From NCBI GenBank assembly GCA_009924765.1, contig RFQW01000014.1:1-12687 (forward strand): DNA of 12,687 bases. The letters run 5' to 3'. The notes under the pieces are model-generated. The model saw only the letters and a list, made by a program, of their open reading frames with translations, ran no database searches and was not told where the DNA came from. Shown here piece after piece: positions 7,169-12,687 of the stretch. Source of the DNA: Planctomycetota bacterium (GTDB taxonomy: Bacteria > Planctomycetota > Phycisphaerae > Phycisphaerales > SM1A02). The stretch's first letter is position 1; each line of letters begins with the position of its first letter. Made by a program: the position numbers and the translations under genes.

Positions 7169-8635
7169 TCAGGCGATGCCCGGCATCTGCGCGTTGAGCG
7201 AGCGTCGCACGATCTTGCCGGTGGCGTTGCGCGGCAGCGCCTCCAGCCGGCGGATGTCACGCGGCACCTTGTAGGCAGGCAGCGTGGCGCGGCAGTGGTG
7301 CTGCAGCGCGGTGGCGTCGAAGGTGGCGCCCTCGTGCAGCTCCACGAACGCCAACGGCACCTCGCCGCGACTCGGATCCTGCAGACCGATGACCGCGGAA
7401 TCCTTCACCGAGGGATGCCGGTTCAGCACCTCCTCGATCTCGCGAGGGAACACGTTCTCGCCCGAGATGATCAGCATCTCCTTGATGCGACCGGTGATGA
7501 ACAGGTGGCCATCCCTGTCGAAGCGCCCCATGTCGCCGGTGCGGAAGAAGCCGTTCTCGTCGAACACCTTCGCCGTCTCCTCGGGCAGGTTCCAGTAGCC
7601 GTGCATCACGTTGGGACCCTTGATGCGGATCTCGCCATCCTCGCCGGCAGGCAGCACGCGACCATCGGGCGCCACGATGCGCTCCTGCACATCCGGCAGC
7701 GGTCGACCCACGCTGCGATGACGCCACTCGCTCGGCAGGCACCAGTTGGTCACGGGGCTGGTCTCGGTCAGTCCGTAGCCCTCGGCGATGCGGACGCCGA
7801 AGCGCTCCTGGAACGCGGCGGCCACCGCATCGGGCAGCGGCTCGCCGCCACTCACGGCGTAGCGAAGTCGCTCGAAGCACTCCTTGCCGCCGTGCTTGGC
7901 CGCCGACAACGCGTTGTACATGCTTGGAATCGCCACGAACGCCGTCACCGCATGCTGCTTCGCCAGATCGAGCACCTTGCGCGGCAGGAATCGCGCCGTG
8001 TACACCGCCTTGCCCGCGACCACCATCGGCAGCAGCGTGAGCACGGTCAGGCCGAAGCTGTGGAATTGCGGAAGCACGCCAAGCAGCACGTCGTGACGAT
8101 CGAACGACGCCCATCGGATGATCTGGTCGACATTGGCGTCCAGATTGCCTGCGGAAAGCATCACGCCCTTCGGGCGCCCGCTGGTGCCGCTGGTGTACAG
8201 CAGCACCGCCAGATCGTCGGCGCCTCGGCGCGCGGCGCGGCGCACCGGCGGCACGCCTCCGAACTTCAGGCTCTCGAGCCGCAGCGGCTTCATCGACGCC
8301 GTGGGCCCCTGGATGTAGTCCAGCATGGGCCCCACCGTCACCACCGTGTCGGCGCCCGAGTCCTTGACGATGTACTCCAGATCCTCGCGCGACAGCAGGT
8401 AGTTCAGCGGCACCGCCACCTTGCCGGTCATCCAGGTGGCCAGCAGTGCGGCCGGAAACAGTCCGCCGGTCGGCAGCAGCAGGCCCACCGCTTCCCGATC
8501 GGTGCTTCGCTCGATCGCCCGCGCGATGTGCCAGGCCGCCACCAGGGTCCCGGTCCAGCTTCCCTGATCGTCCACCATGAACGTGTGAAACGGCCGCATG
8601 AGCAGACTGCGTTGGATACGGAGCAGGAGTCGCAT
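7169..8635 (-). CDS. AMP-forming acyl-CoA/acyl-ACP synthetase-type ligase
   Basis: This 488-residue member of the ANL adenylating superfamily would activate a carboxylic acid (probably a fatty acid) with ATP to an acyl-adenylate and then a thioester. Core motifs are intact: P-loop LYTSGTSGRPKG (146-157), YGLTETSP (287-294), TGD with Asp368, the hinge region GRIKEMLIISGENVFP (382-397), and NATGK with the catalytic C-terminal Lys474. The N-terminal part is shorter than in long-chain acyl-CoA synthetases and resembles the ligase domain of acyl-ACP synthetases (GKVAVPLNYLLS), so both CoA and ACP remain possible acceptors. The ATG at 8635 is preferred over an in-frame ATG at 8662, which would overlap the divergent gene's start. 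A TACTTT hexamer ends 11 bases upstream and no Shine-Dalgarno sequence is seen. The stop is 12 bp from the convergent cysteine-rich gene. Confidence 0.92.
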   Translation of the reverse strand: MRLLLRIQRSLLMRPFHTFMVDDQGSWTGTLVAAWHIARAIERSTDREAVGLLLPTGGLFPAALLATWMTGKVAVPLNYLLSREDLEYIVKDSGADTVVTVGPMLDYIQGPTASMKPLRLESLKFGGVPPVRRAARRGADDLAVLLYTSGTSGRPKGVMLSAGNLDANVDQIIRWASFDRHDVLLGVLPQFHSFGLTVLTLLPMVVAGKAVYTARFLPRKVLDLAKQHAVTAFVAIPSMYNALSAAKHGGKECFERLRYAVSGGEPLPDAVAAAFQERFGVRIAEGYGLTETSPVTNWCLPSEWRHRSVGRPLPDVQERIVAPDGRVLPAGEDGEIRIKGPNVMHGYWNLPEETAKVFDENGFFRTGDMGRFDRDGHLFITGRIKEMLIISGENVFPREIEEVLNRHPSVKDSAVIGLQDPSRGEVPLAFVELHEGATFDATALQHHCRATLPAYKVPRDIRRLEALPRNATGKIVRRSLNAQMPGIA

Positions 8636-8644
8636 GGAACTCGT

Positions 8645-8651
8645 TAAAGTA
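8645..8651. promoter_or_regulatory. Overlapping divergent -10 elements (TAAAGT plus, TACTTT minus)
   Basis: Only 25 bp separate the start codons at 8635 (minus) and 8661 (plus). Within them TAAAGT (8645-8650) faces the plus gene and TACTTT (complement of 8646-8651) faces the minus gene. Each hexamer ends 11 bases from its start codon. Neither gene has a Shine-Dalgarno sequence or an obvious -35. If used, RNA polymerase could occupy only one direction at a time. Confidence 0.4.
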
Positions 8652-8660
8652 CGCGGCATC

Positions 8661-9596
8661 ATGACCCTTCACCACCTGTCGTCGCGGCCGATTCGCGTGC
8701 TGCTTCCCCTGCTGCTTGTCGTGCTGGCCGCCTGCAACAGCCCACAGCAGAAGCTGGACGACGCCACGCGCTCCTACGACGCCGCCGACTGGACCAAGGC
8801 CTACAACGACGCCGTGGCCGCACAGAACGAGGCGCAGCCGCCGCTGAAGCAGCACGCCGCGTTCGTGGCCGGCCTTGCGGCGTATCGCCAGGATCGCTTC
8901 GATGAAGCGAAGACGCGATTCGAGTTCGCCGAGACCAGCACCGACAAGGATGTGAGCGGCCAGGCGAAGGTGATGCTTGGCGATCTGCTGGTGCGCGACA
9001 AGCGCCCCGACGCCGCCGCAGCGAAGTACGACCAGGCGGCCATGCTGCTGAACGGCGATGCGGCCACGCGCGCGCGCGCCTTGGCAACGGCGGCGCGTGA
9101 TCAGGCCAAGGCATCCGCCACGCCCCCGCCGGCCGAGGCTGCCAGCGAGGACGGCGGCTCGGATGGCAAGGCCGTCGCCACGACGGCTGGTGCCAAGCCG
9201 AAGAAGAAGGCGACCGACACCAAGCCCGATCCCAAGGCCAAGCCCGCGGCGAAGGGCGCAGCCGCCAACGCGAAGGACGACAAGCCCGCGGCGAAGGACG
9301 GCAAGAGCGCCAAGAACGCGAAGGACGACAAGGACGACGCGAAGAGCGGCAAGGGCTTCACGATCCAGTGCGGCGCCTACGTGAAGGAAAGCGACGCACG
9401 CCAGCGCGCACGCGAACTCACCGACGATGCCAAGAAGGCCGGCCTGCCGGCACCGACCGTGAAGCGCCTGACCGGCCGCGACGGCAAGAAGCTGTGGATC
9501 GTGTCGATCGGCGAGTTCAAGAGTCGCGCCGACGGCAAGAAGGCACTGGCCAAGCTGAAGGTGGATCACGCCGAAGTGCTGCCGATCGCCGGCTGA
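8661..9596 (+). CDS. SPOR-domain lipoprotein with TPR-like N-terminal region
   Basis: The product has 311 residues. The N-terminus is a lipoprotein signal with lipobox LAAC (lipidated Cys25). Residues about 30-150 are helical and Ala-rich with TPR-like spacing (QHAAFVAGLAAYRQDRFDEA, then VMLGDLLVRDKRPDAAAAKY). Residues about 150-230 are a Lys/Ala/Asp/Pro low-complexity linker. Residues 231-308 form a SPOR domain (GFTIQCGAYVKESDARQRA, then LWIVSIGEFKSRADGKKAL), a fold that binds denuded septal peptidoglycan. The protein is therefore probably envelope-anchored and acts at the cell wall, perhaps during division or wall turnover; the partner is unknown. The ATG at 8661 is chosen because the lipobox follows at normal distance; the in-frame codons upstream to 8598 add an Arg-rich stretch and overlap the divergent ligase gene. 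It converges with the globin gene, 3 bp apart. Confidence 0.92.
   Translation: MTLHHLSSRPIRVLLPLLLVVLAACNSPQQKLDDATRSYDAADWTKAYNDAVAAQNEAQPPLKQHAAFVAGLAAYRQDRFDEAKTRFEFAETSTDKDVSGQAKVMLGDLLVRDKRPDAAAAKYDQAAMLLNGDAATRARALATAARDQAKASATPPPAEAASEDGGSDGKAVATTAGAKPKKKATDTKPDPKAKPAAKGAAANAKDDKPAAKDGKSAKNAKDDKDDAKSGKGFTIQCGAYVKESDARQRARELTDDAKKAGLPAPTVKRLTGRDGKKLWIVSIGEFKSRADGKKALAKLKVDHAEVLPIAG
9177..9350 (+). repeat. Low-complexity Lys/Ala/Asp-coding repeat tract
   Basis: The linker of the SPOR lipoprotein is built from short GCC/GCG-AAG-GAC-type codon units. An 18-base unit, AACGCGAAGGACGACAAG, occurs identically at 9267-9284 and 9315-9332, and AGCCCGCGGCGAAGG occurs at 9241-9255 and 9283-9297. 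Such tracts often expand or contract by slippage; here the frame is kept. Confidence 0.75.
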
Positions 9597-9599
9597 CGC

Positions 9600-10040
9600 T
9601 CACTCGCGATTCATCAGGAAGGTCGCCGTGCGCTCGAAGTACGCCATCATCGCGTCGCGATGGGGCTGCTCGATGCCGGCATCCTGCAGCGCGCCGCGCA
9701 TGCACGCCACCCACCCATTGCGCGCGGCAACATCGATGGCGAACGGCATGTGACGCATGCGAAGGCGCGGATGACCCTTGCGATCGGAGTACTCGGTCGG
9801 GCCTCCGAAATACTGGATCAGGAACTCGGCCTGGTTGCGGATGGGCTCCTCCAGATCGGCCGGGAACATGCCGCGCATGGTGGGATGCACGTCGATGCGC
9901 GCATAGAAGGCGCGCGCGATGCGCCAGAACGGTTCCGGGCCAAGCAACGCGTACAGATTCGGGGAGGGCTGCTGCGGAACCGGCACGGCACCGCTCACCG
10001 GCAACGGCCTGTCCTGCGGATGCGGCGTTTCGGCGCTCAT
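9600..10040 (-). CDS. Group II truncated haemoglobin (trHbO-like)
   Basis: This 146-residue single-domain globin would bind haem and O2 or NO in the cytoplasm. The group II signature is strong: FYARI with Tyr46 at the B10 position, QYFGGPTEYSDRKGHPRLRMRHMPF with proximal (F8) His97, and Trp110 in the RNGWVACM segment, matching the invariant G8 Trp. Length is normal apart from a Pro-rich N-terminal extension of about 25 residues. The ATG at 10040 is the only in-frame start before the globin core apart from less plausible internal codons. TAGGAT ends 8 bases upstream and might be a -10 element; its AGGA could also serve as a weak Shine-Dalgarno sequence. The gene follows the class V aminotransferase with a 10-bp gap, so the two may be co-transcribed. 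Roles in O2 or NO handling are inferred from the family. Confidence 0.94.
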   Translation of the reverse strand: MSAETPHPQDRPLPVSGAVPVPQQPSPNLYALLGPEPFWRIARAFYARIDVHPTMRGMFPADLEEPIRNQAEFLIQYFGGPTEYSDRKGHPRLRMRHMPFAIDVAARNGWVACMRGALQDAGIEQPHRDAMMAYFERTATFLMNRE

Positions 10041-10047
10041 GGCTTCG

Positions 10048-10053
10048 ATCCTA
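10048..10053 (-). promoter_or_regulatory. TAGGAT hexamer at the globin start, overlapping the upstream stop codon
   Basis: On the minus strand, TAGGAT runs from 10053 to 10048 and ends 8 bases before the globin ATG. Its first three bases are the TAG stop of the aminotransferase gene. It may be a -10 element for a separate globin transcript, or simply an AGGA ribosome-binding site within an operon. No -35 is clear. Confidence 0.3.
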
Positions 10054-11226
10054 GCCCGCCGCGCGCGTCTGCAACGCCTTCAGCAGCGCCTCGTAGTGCC
10101 AGGGCATGTTGTGCACGGCGGCGCTCACCCGCACCCACCAACGCCCACCCCAGTCGATGATCGGCACCTCGATGCGTTCGCGCGCGTACAGGTCGGCCTG
10201 CAGGTGCTCCACCTTCTCGAATCGGCGCAGCGATTCGGGCAGCTGCACCACGGCCATGCATGTCAGGCAGCTGCCATCGAGCGGCGTGGCGGGCTGTGCG
10301 CCCAGGCCACGCACCAGCAATTCGTGAGCCCAGCAGGCCAGCTGGTGATTGTGCCGCATCACCCGCTCCACGCCGAGCGCCTGCGTGAAATCGAGCGCCG
10401 CCGGTACGGCAAGCCACGCGGAAAAGTCGCGCGTGCCTTGCCAGTCGAATTCCGGCTCGAAGCCCTCTCCGAAGAAGTGGCTGATCACGCACGGATGGGT
10501 CGACGCGGCCTGATCCGCGCGCACGCGCAGGAATGCGCTGCCCTTCGGCGCCATCACCCACTTGTGCAGATTGGCGGCGTAGAACTCCGCGCCGATGGCG
10601 CCCACATCGAGCGGCATCGCGCCCGGTGCATGCGCACCATCCACCAGCAGCGCGCATCGGGGCGGCAGCTTCGCTCGCAGCGCTTCCACCGGGAAGCGTG
10701 TCGCGGTGGCGCTGGTGACATGATCCAGCACCAGCAGTCGCGTGCGTTCGCTCACGCCGGCAAGCACGGCATGCAGCAACGCCTCCGCGTCGAGCGTGGG
10801 CAATGGCACAGGCACATCACGCACAACCGCTCCGCACTCGCCCGCCCTGCTGCGCATGGCCTGACGAACGGCGCGATACACATGATCGGTGCACAGCAGT
10901 TCGTCACCAGGCTCGAACCGCATCGAACGCAGCACCGCATTCACGCCCTCGGTTGCGTTCGTCACGAATCCGTACTCGCTGGGTGCGCCACCGAAGCGGC
11001 TCGCCAGCTTCACCTTCACCTCACCAAGCAGCGACTGGATGCGGCGACCGATCAACTCGATGGGATCCCGCTCCAGCCGATCGCGCCACGCGTCCTGTGC
11101 AGCGCGCACGCAACGCGGCACCGACCCGAACGAACCATGGTTGAGGAAGATCAGGTCCGGGTCGACCCCAAATTCAGCCCGAACTTCGGGGGCGAACGGT
11201 TCGGGTGGTTGGGTGATTGGTGGCAT
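10051..11226 (-). CDS. Class V aminotransferase, isopenicillin N epimerase-like (PLP enzyme)
   Basis: This 391-residue fold-type I PLP enzyme of the class V aminotransferase family resembles CefD/isopenicillin N epimerase-like proteins. Family members include epimerases, cysteine desulfurase relatives and kynureninase-like enzymes, so the substrate cannot be assigned. Motifs: LNHGSFG (28-34), TNATEG near residues 89-94 for the PLP phosphate, VDGAHAPG (195-202) with Asp196 for the pyridine nitrogen, and FYAANLHKW (215-223) with Lys222 as the Schiff-base lysine. The C-terminal small domain (VPIIDWGGRWWVRVSAAVHN) is intact. The ATG at 11226 is chosen: it gives MPPITQPPEPF, a normal family length, and has TACTGT 10 bases upstream; in-frame starts to 11298 enter the divergent promoter region. 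No Shine-Dalgarno sequence is seen. The globin gene follows after 10 bp. Confidence 0.9.
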   Translation of the reverse strand: MPPITQPPEPFAPEVRAEFGVDPDLIFLNHGSFGSVPRCVRAAQDAWRDRLERDPIELIGRRIQSLLGEVKVKLASRFGGAPSEYGFVTNATEGVNAVLRSMRFEPGDELLCTDHVYRAVRQAMRSRAGECGAVVRDVPVPLPTLDAEALLHAVLAGVSERTRLLVLDHVTSATATRFPVEALRAKLPPRCALLVDGAHAPGAMPLDVGAIGAEFYAANLHKWVMAPKGSAFLRVRADQAASTHPCVISHFFGEGFEPEFDWQGTRDFSAWLAVPAALDFTQALGVERVMRHNHQLACWAHELLVRGLGAQPATPLDGSCLTCMAVVQLPESLRRFEKVEHLQADLYARERIEVPIIDWGGRWWVRVSAAVHNMPWHYEALLKALQTRAAG

Positions 11227-11380
11227 GGAAACGGCACAGTACCCGCCTTTTGGCGCCGAAACGGCCCATTTACCGGTCGCCATCTGTTTGGCTAACATTC
11301 CCCGAACGAAAACTGTTGGACCTCCGCGGCGCCGCCCGATGCATCACGCGACTGATCGAGCGAACCAAAGGAGATCCGAA
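11227..11380. promoter_or_regulatory. Divergent control region of the aminotransferase and the ORF-lexA unit
   Basis: Minus strand: TACTGT (11241-11236) is a candidate -10, ending 10 bases before the aminotransferase ATG. Plus strand: TTACCG (11270-11275) and TAACAT (11293-11298), 17 bp apart, are a moderate promoter that would start near 11305 and leave a leader of about 75 bases with a good Shine-Dalgarno sequence before ATG 11381. An imperfect inverted repeat, CGAAC-N7-GTTGG (11303-11319), lies at the predicted plus-strand start, a plausible but unproven operator position. Confidence 0.4.
11228..11274 (+). repeat. Imperfect direct repeat, two copies 30 bp apart
   Basis: GAAACGGCACAGTACC (11228-11243) and GAAACGGCCCATTTACC (11258-11274) share their first 8 bases exactly and then CA and TACC with a one-base length change. 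Start-to-start spacing is 30 bp, close to three helical turns. The first copy covers the aminotransferase candidate -10. The second touches the lexA-side candidate -35. Confidence 0.55.
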
Positions 11381-11950
11381 ATGCTGCTCACCACCACCAA
11401 CGCCCTGCATGTCCGCCACCGCATCGCTCCCACGCCCATCGAAGCCGACGCACCCCTGGTGTGCACCGGCCCCGGCGGCGACTTCACCACGCGATACCAC
11501 GCCTTCGGCGGCGGACTTGTGGCGGTCGAGGGCAACACCCAGACGCCCCGCGTGTGCGTGTCGCGCCAGCGCGTGGACTGGATCGAGCGGCTTCTCGGCA
11601 TCCGTCGATGGCGTCTGCTGCGTCGAGCCGATGACTCGGCAAGCGCCACAGCACGCGTTCAACTCTCGCCCGCGCAGGCCCAGCCGTGGCGTCACGGCCG
11701 ATGGGCATCCGACCTCGCACTCGCAAGGAACCTGACCCATGTCGATGAGTCTCACGCCGCAGCAGATCCGCATCTTCCGTCTCATTCGCGAGTCGCGGAA
11801 CACGCGTGGCTATTCCCCCACGATGCAGGAAATCGCCGACGCGCTCGGCATCAGCAAGGTGACCGTGTTCGAGCACGTGGAGGCGCTCGTCGAGAAGGGC
11901 GCGCTGGTGCGCCAGCCGAACAAGGCTCGCTCTTTGGCGATTGCGGATGA
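11381..11950 (+). CDS. Unrecognised small ORF upstream of lexA (3' end doubtful)
   Basis: An ATG at 11381 follows an excellent Shine-Dalgarno sequence (AAGGAG, 11368-11373). The frame is open for 189 residues. The first 110 or so look coding by codon choice (mostly G/C third positions) and include FGGGLVAVEGNTQTPRVCVSRQRVDWIERLLGIRRW. I recognise no domain, signal peptide or membrane segment. The last 70 residues overlap lexA in a different frame and look like a shadow of it. So the natural stop is probably near 11735, and a frameshift or assembly error near the 3' end is possible. Alternatively the overlap is real. Position directly upstream of lexA suggests co-transcription, and perhaps SOS control, but that is inference. 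Confidence 0.5.
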   Translation: MLLTTTNALHVRHRIAPTPIEADAPLVCTGPGGDFTTRYHAFGGGLVAVEGNTQTPRVCVSRQRVDWIERLLGIRRWRLLRRADDSASATARVQLSPAQAQPWRHGRWASDLALARNLTHVDESHAAADPHLPSHSRVAEHAWLFPHDAGNRRRARHQQGDRVRARGGARREGRAGAPAEQGSLFGDCG

Positions 11951-12289
11951 GGCGGCGCTGCCCGACGAAAGCGCGAAGGCCGGCGAACTGCCCCTGATCG
12001 GACGCATCGCCGCGGGTCATCCCGTGGAGAAGTACGAGCAGCACGAAACGCTGCAGCTGGAGAGCATCTTCGGCCCCCGCCGCGGCCAGCGCGGCAACCT
12101 GTGGCCCGCAACGGCGAGCGCGTGGTGGCCCTGCTGCCGAACGGCGAGACCACGCTGAAGTCCTTCTTCAAGGAGAAGGGCCACATCCGCCTGCAGCCGG
12201 CGAACCCCGAGTTCGAACCGATCATCGTTCAGGAGTGCGCGATTCAGGGCGTGGTGGTGGGCGTGCTGCGCCGATACGAGCGCAACTGA
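11739..12289 (+). pseudogene. lexA: lexA, SOS repressor, disrupted by an internal deletion with frameshift
   Basis: LexA represses SOS genes and is inactivated by RecA-stimulated self-cleavage. From ATG 11739 (Shine-Dalgarno AAGGAA, 11725-11730) the frame encodes a winged-helix DNA-binding domain (MQEIADALGISKVTVFEHVE, residues 29-48) and then LPLIGRIAAGHP with the Ala92-Gly93 cleavage site. It stays normal to FGPR (111-114). It then goes out of frame and stops at 12158, giving 139 residues. From about 12101 the next frame continues the LexA C-terminus: ARNGERVVALLPNGETTLK, with the catalytic Lys codon at 12158-12160, to VVVGVLRRY and a stop at 12289. Compared with E. coli LexA, about 20-25 residues around the catalytic serine are absent. 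The loss seems to be roughly 65-70 bases and is not a multiple of three. It is either a real pseudogene giving a truncated, non-cleavable repressor, or an assembly error. Confidence 0.85.
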
Positions 12290-12296
12290 GCGCGAC

Positions 12297-12687
12297 TCAA
12301 CCCGCGAGCAATTCGATCGCGTAGGCCTTGGCCGATGCCGGCGCGGCGGCGACGTCCGCCTGCGCCAATCGCTTCACCAGCGAGCTGCCAACGATGGCCG
12401 CATCCGCATGCTGCACCACGGCCTGCACATGCGCGGCGGTGCTGATGCCGAATCCGACGGCCAACGGCAGCGTGGTGTGCGCACGCACCCGCTTCACCAG
12501 ATCGGCCACCTCGGGTGCCTCGCTGCGCTCACCGGTGATGCCCGCGCGCGCAAGCAGATACACGAAGCCGCGGCAGGCCCGCACCAGTCGCTCGATGCGC
12601 GCATCGCTGCTGGTCGGGGCCACCAGCATGGCGAAGGCCAGATCGCGACGCTCGGCCGCCTGCAACAGCGGCTGCACGGCATCCAGA
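12297..12687 (-). CDS. trpA: Tryptophan synthase alpha subunit, C-terminal part (partial)
   Basis: The frame runs off the right edge; about 130 C-terminal residues are present. TrpA cleaves indole-3-glycerol phosphate to indole and glyceraldehyde-3-phosphate and passes indole to TrpB. Matches in order: AMLVAPTSSDARIERL (beta strand 6 region), GFVYLLARAGITGE (loop 6 region), PLAVGFGIS (phosphate-binding Gly motif) and DAAIVGSSLVKRL (the GSA/S phosphate-binding motif near the C-terminus). Length from these motifs to the stop is normal. The catalytic Glu and Asp lie in the missing N-terminal part. The stop is 7 bp from the convergent end of the lexA remnant. Other trp genes would be expected upstream, beyond the window. 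Confidence 0.94.
   Translation of the reverse strand, partial: LDAVQPLLQAAERRDLAFAMLVAPTSSDARIERLVRACRGFVYLLARAGITGERSEAPEVADLVKRVRAHTTLPLAVGFGISTAAHVQAVVQHADAAIVGSSLVKRLAQADVAAAPASAKAYAIELLAG

Noticed and set aside
9177..9350. Histone H1-like Lys/Ala-rich DNA-binding protein
   Set aside because: The Lys/Ala tract lies between a lipoprotein N-terminus and a SPOR domain, so it is an extracytoplasmic linker rather than a nucleoid protein.
7257..9569. A 770-codon open frame on the minus strand
   Set aside because: It spans the ligase and the SPOR gene in the wrong frame and has Ala/Arg/Gly-rich shadow composition. Both real genes have clear domain motifs in their own frames.
9919..11295. A 458-codon open frame on the plus strand
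   Set aside because: It is antisense to the class V aminotransferase, whose PLP motifs are intact. The composition (His/Arg/Gln-rich) is typical of GC-rich antisense shadows.
1..12687. CRISPR array, insertion sequence or prophage genes
   Set aside because: No regularly spaced repeats, transposase, integrase or terminal inverted repeats were seen. A tRNA is present but there is no attachment-site duplication.

Overview
The window is GC-rich DNA that most resembles a member of the Planctomycetota, probably Phycisphaerae-like. This is inferred from architecture, not from a database match. Four secreted proteins end in a paired EF-hand/dockerin-like tail of the type common in that phylum. Two of them also carry PPC-like beta-sandwich regions and cysteine-rich modules. 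Genes are densely packed on both strands, and no stretch over 300 bases lacks a gene.

Left part (1-2750, all plus strand): the 3' end of a secreted protein with a lamin-tail-like region and paired dockerin-like motifs; a strong intrinsic terminator; a lone MlaE-type lipid-transport permease; tRNA-Gly(UCC); and a second secreted beta-rich protein with the same C-terminal tail. Next, on the minus strand (3764 down to 2755), a peroxiredoxin gene overlaps a lipoprotein gene whose product carries the hallmark motifs of chagasin-type (I42) cysteine-peptidase inhibitors.

Middle (4021-7156, plus): two tandem, evidently paralogous cysteine-rich secreted proteins. They share a CC-x3-WD cysteine module (one copy in the first, four in the second), PPC-like beta-sandwich regions and the dockerin-like tail. 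They converge with a minus-strand acyl-CoA/acyl-ACP-type AMP-forming ligase. That ligase is divergent from a SPOR-domain lipoprotein, with only 25 bp between the start codons and overlapping candidate -10 elements.

Right part (9600-12687): a group II truncated haemoglobin and a class V (isopenicillin N epimerase-like) aminotransferase on the minus strand; a divergent regulatory region with an imperfect direct repeat; an unrecognised small ORF followed by lexA on the plus strand; and the C-terminal part of tryptophan synthase alpha (minus, running off the window). The lexA gene appears broken: the stretch that should encode the catalytic serine is missing and the reading frame shifts there. 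It is either a pseudogene or an assembly error.

Two kinds of translation start are visible. Some genes have a clear Shine-Dalgarno sequence (1791, 3764, 4021, 11381, 11739). Others have no convincing one, but a TANNNT hexamer 7-11 bases before the start codon (783, 5321, 8661, 8635, 10040, 11226), as expected for leaderless mRNAs. No complete new multi-gene defence or metabolic system is evident. The most distinctive content is the family of cysteine-rich, dockerin-tailed secreted proteins and the disrupted lexA locus.
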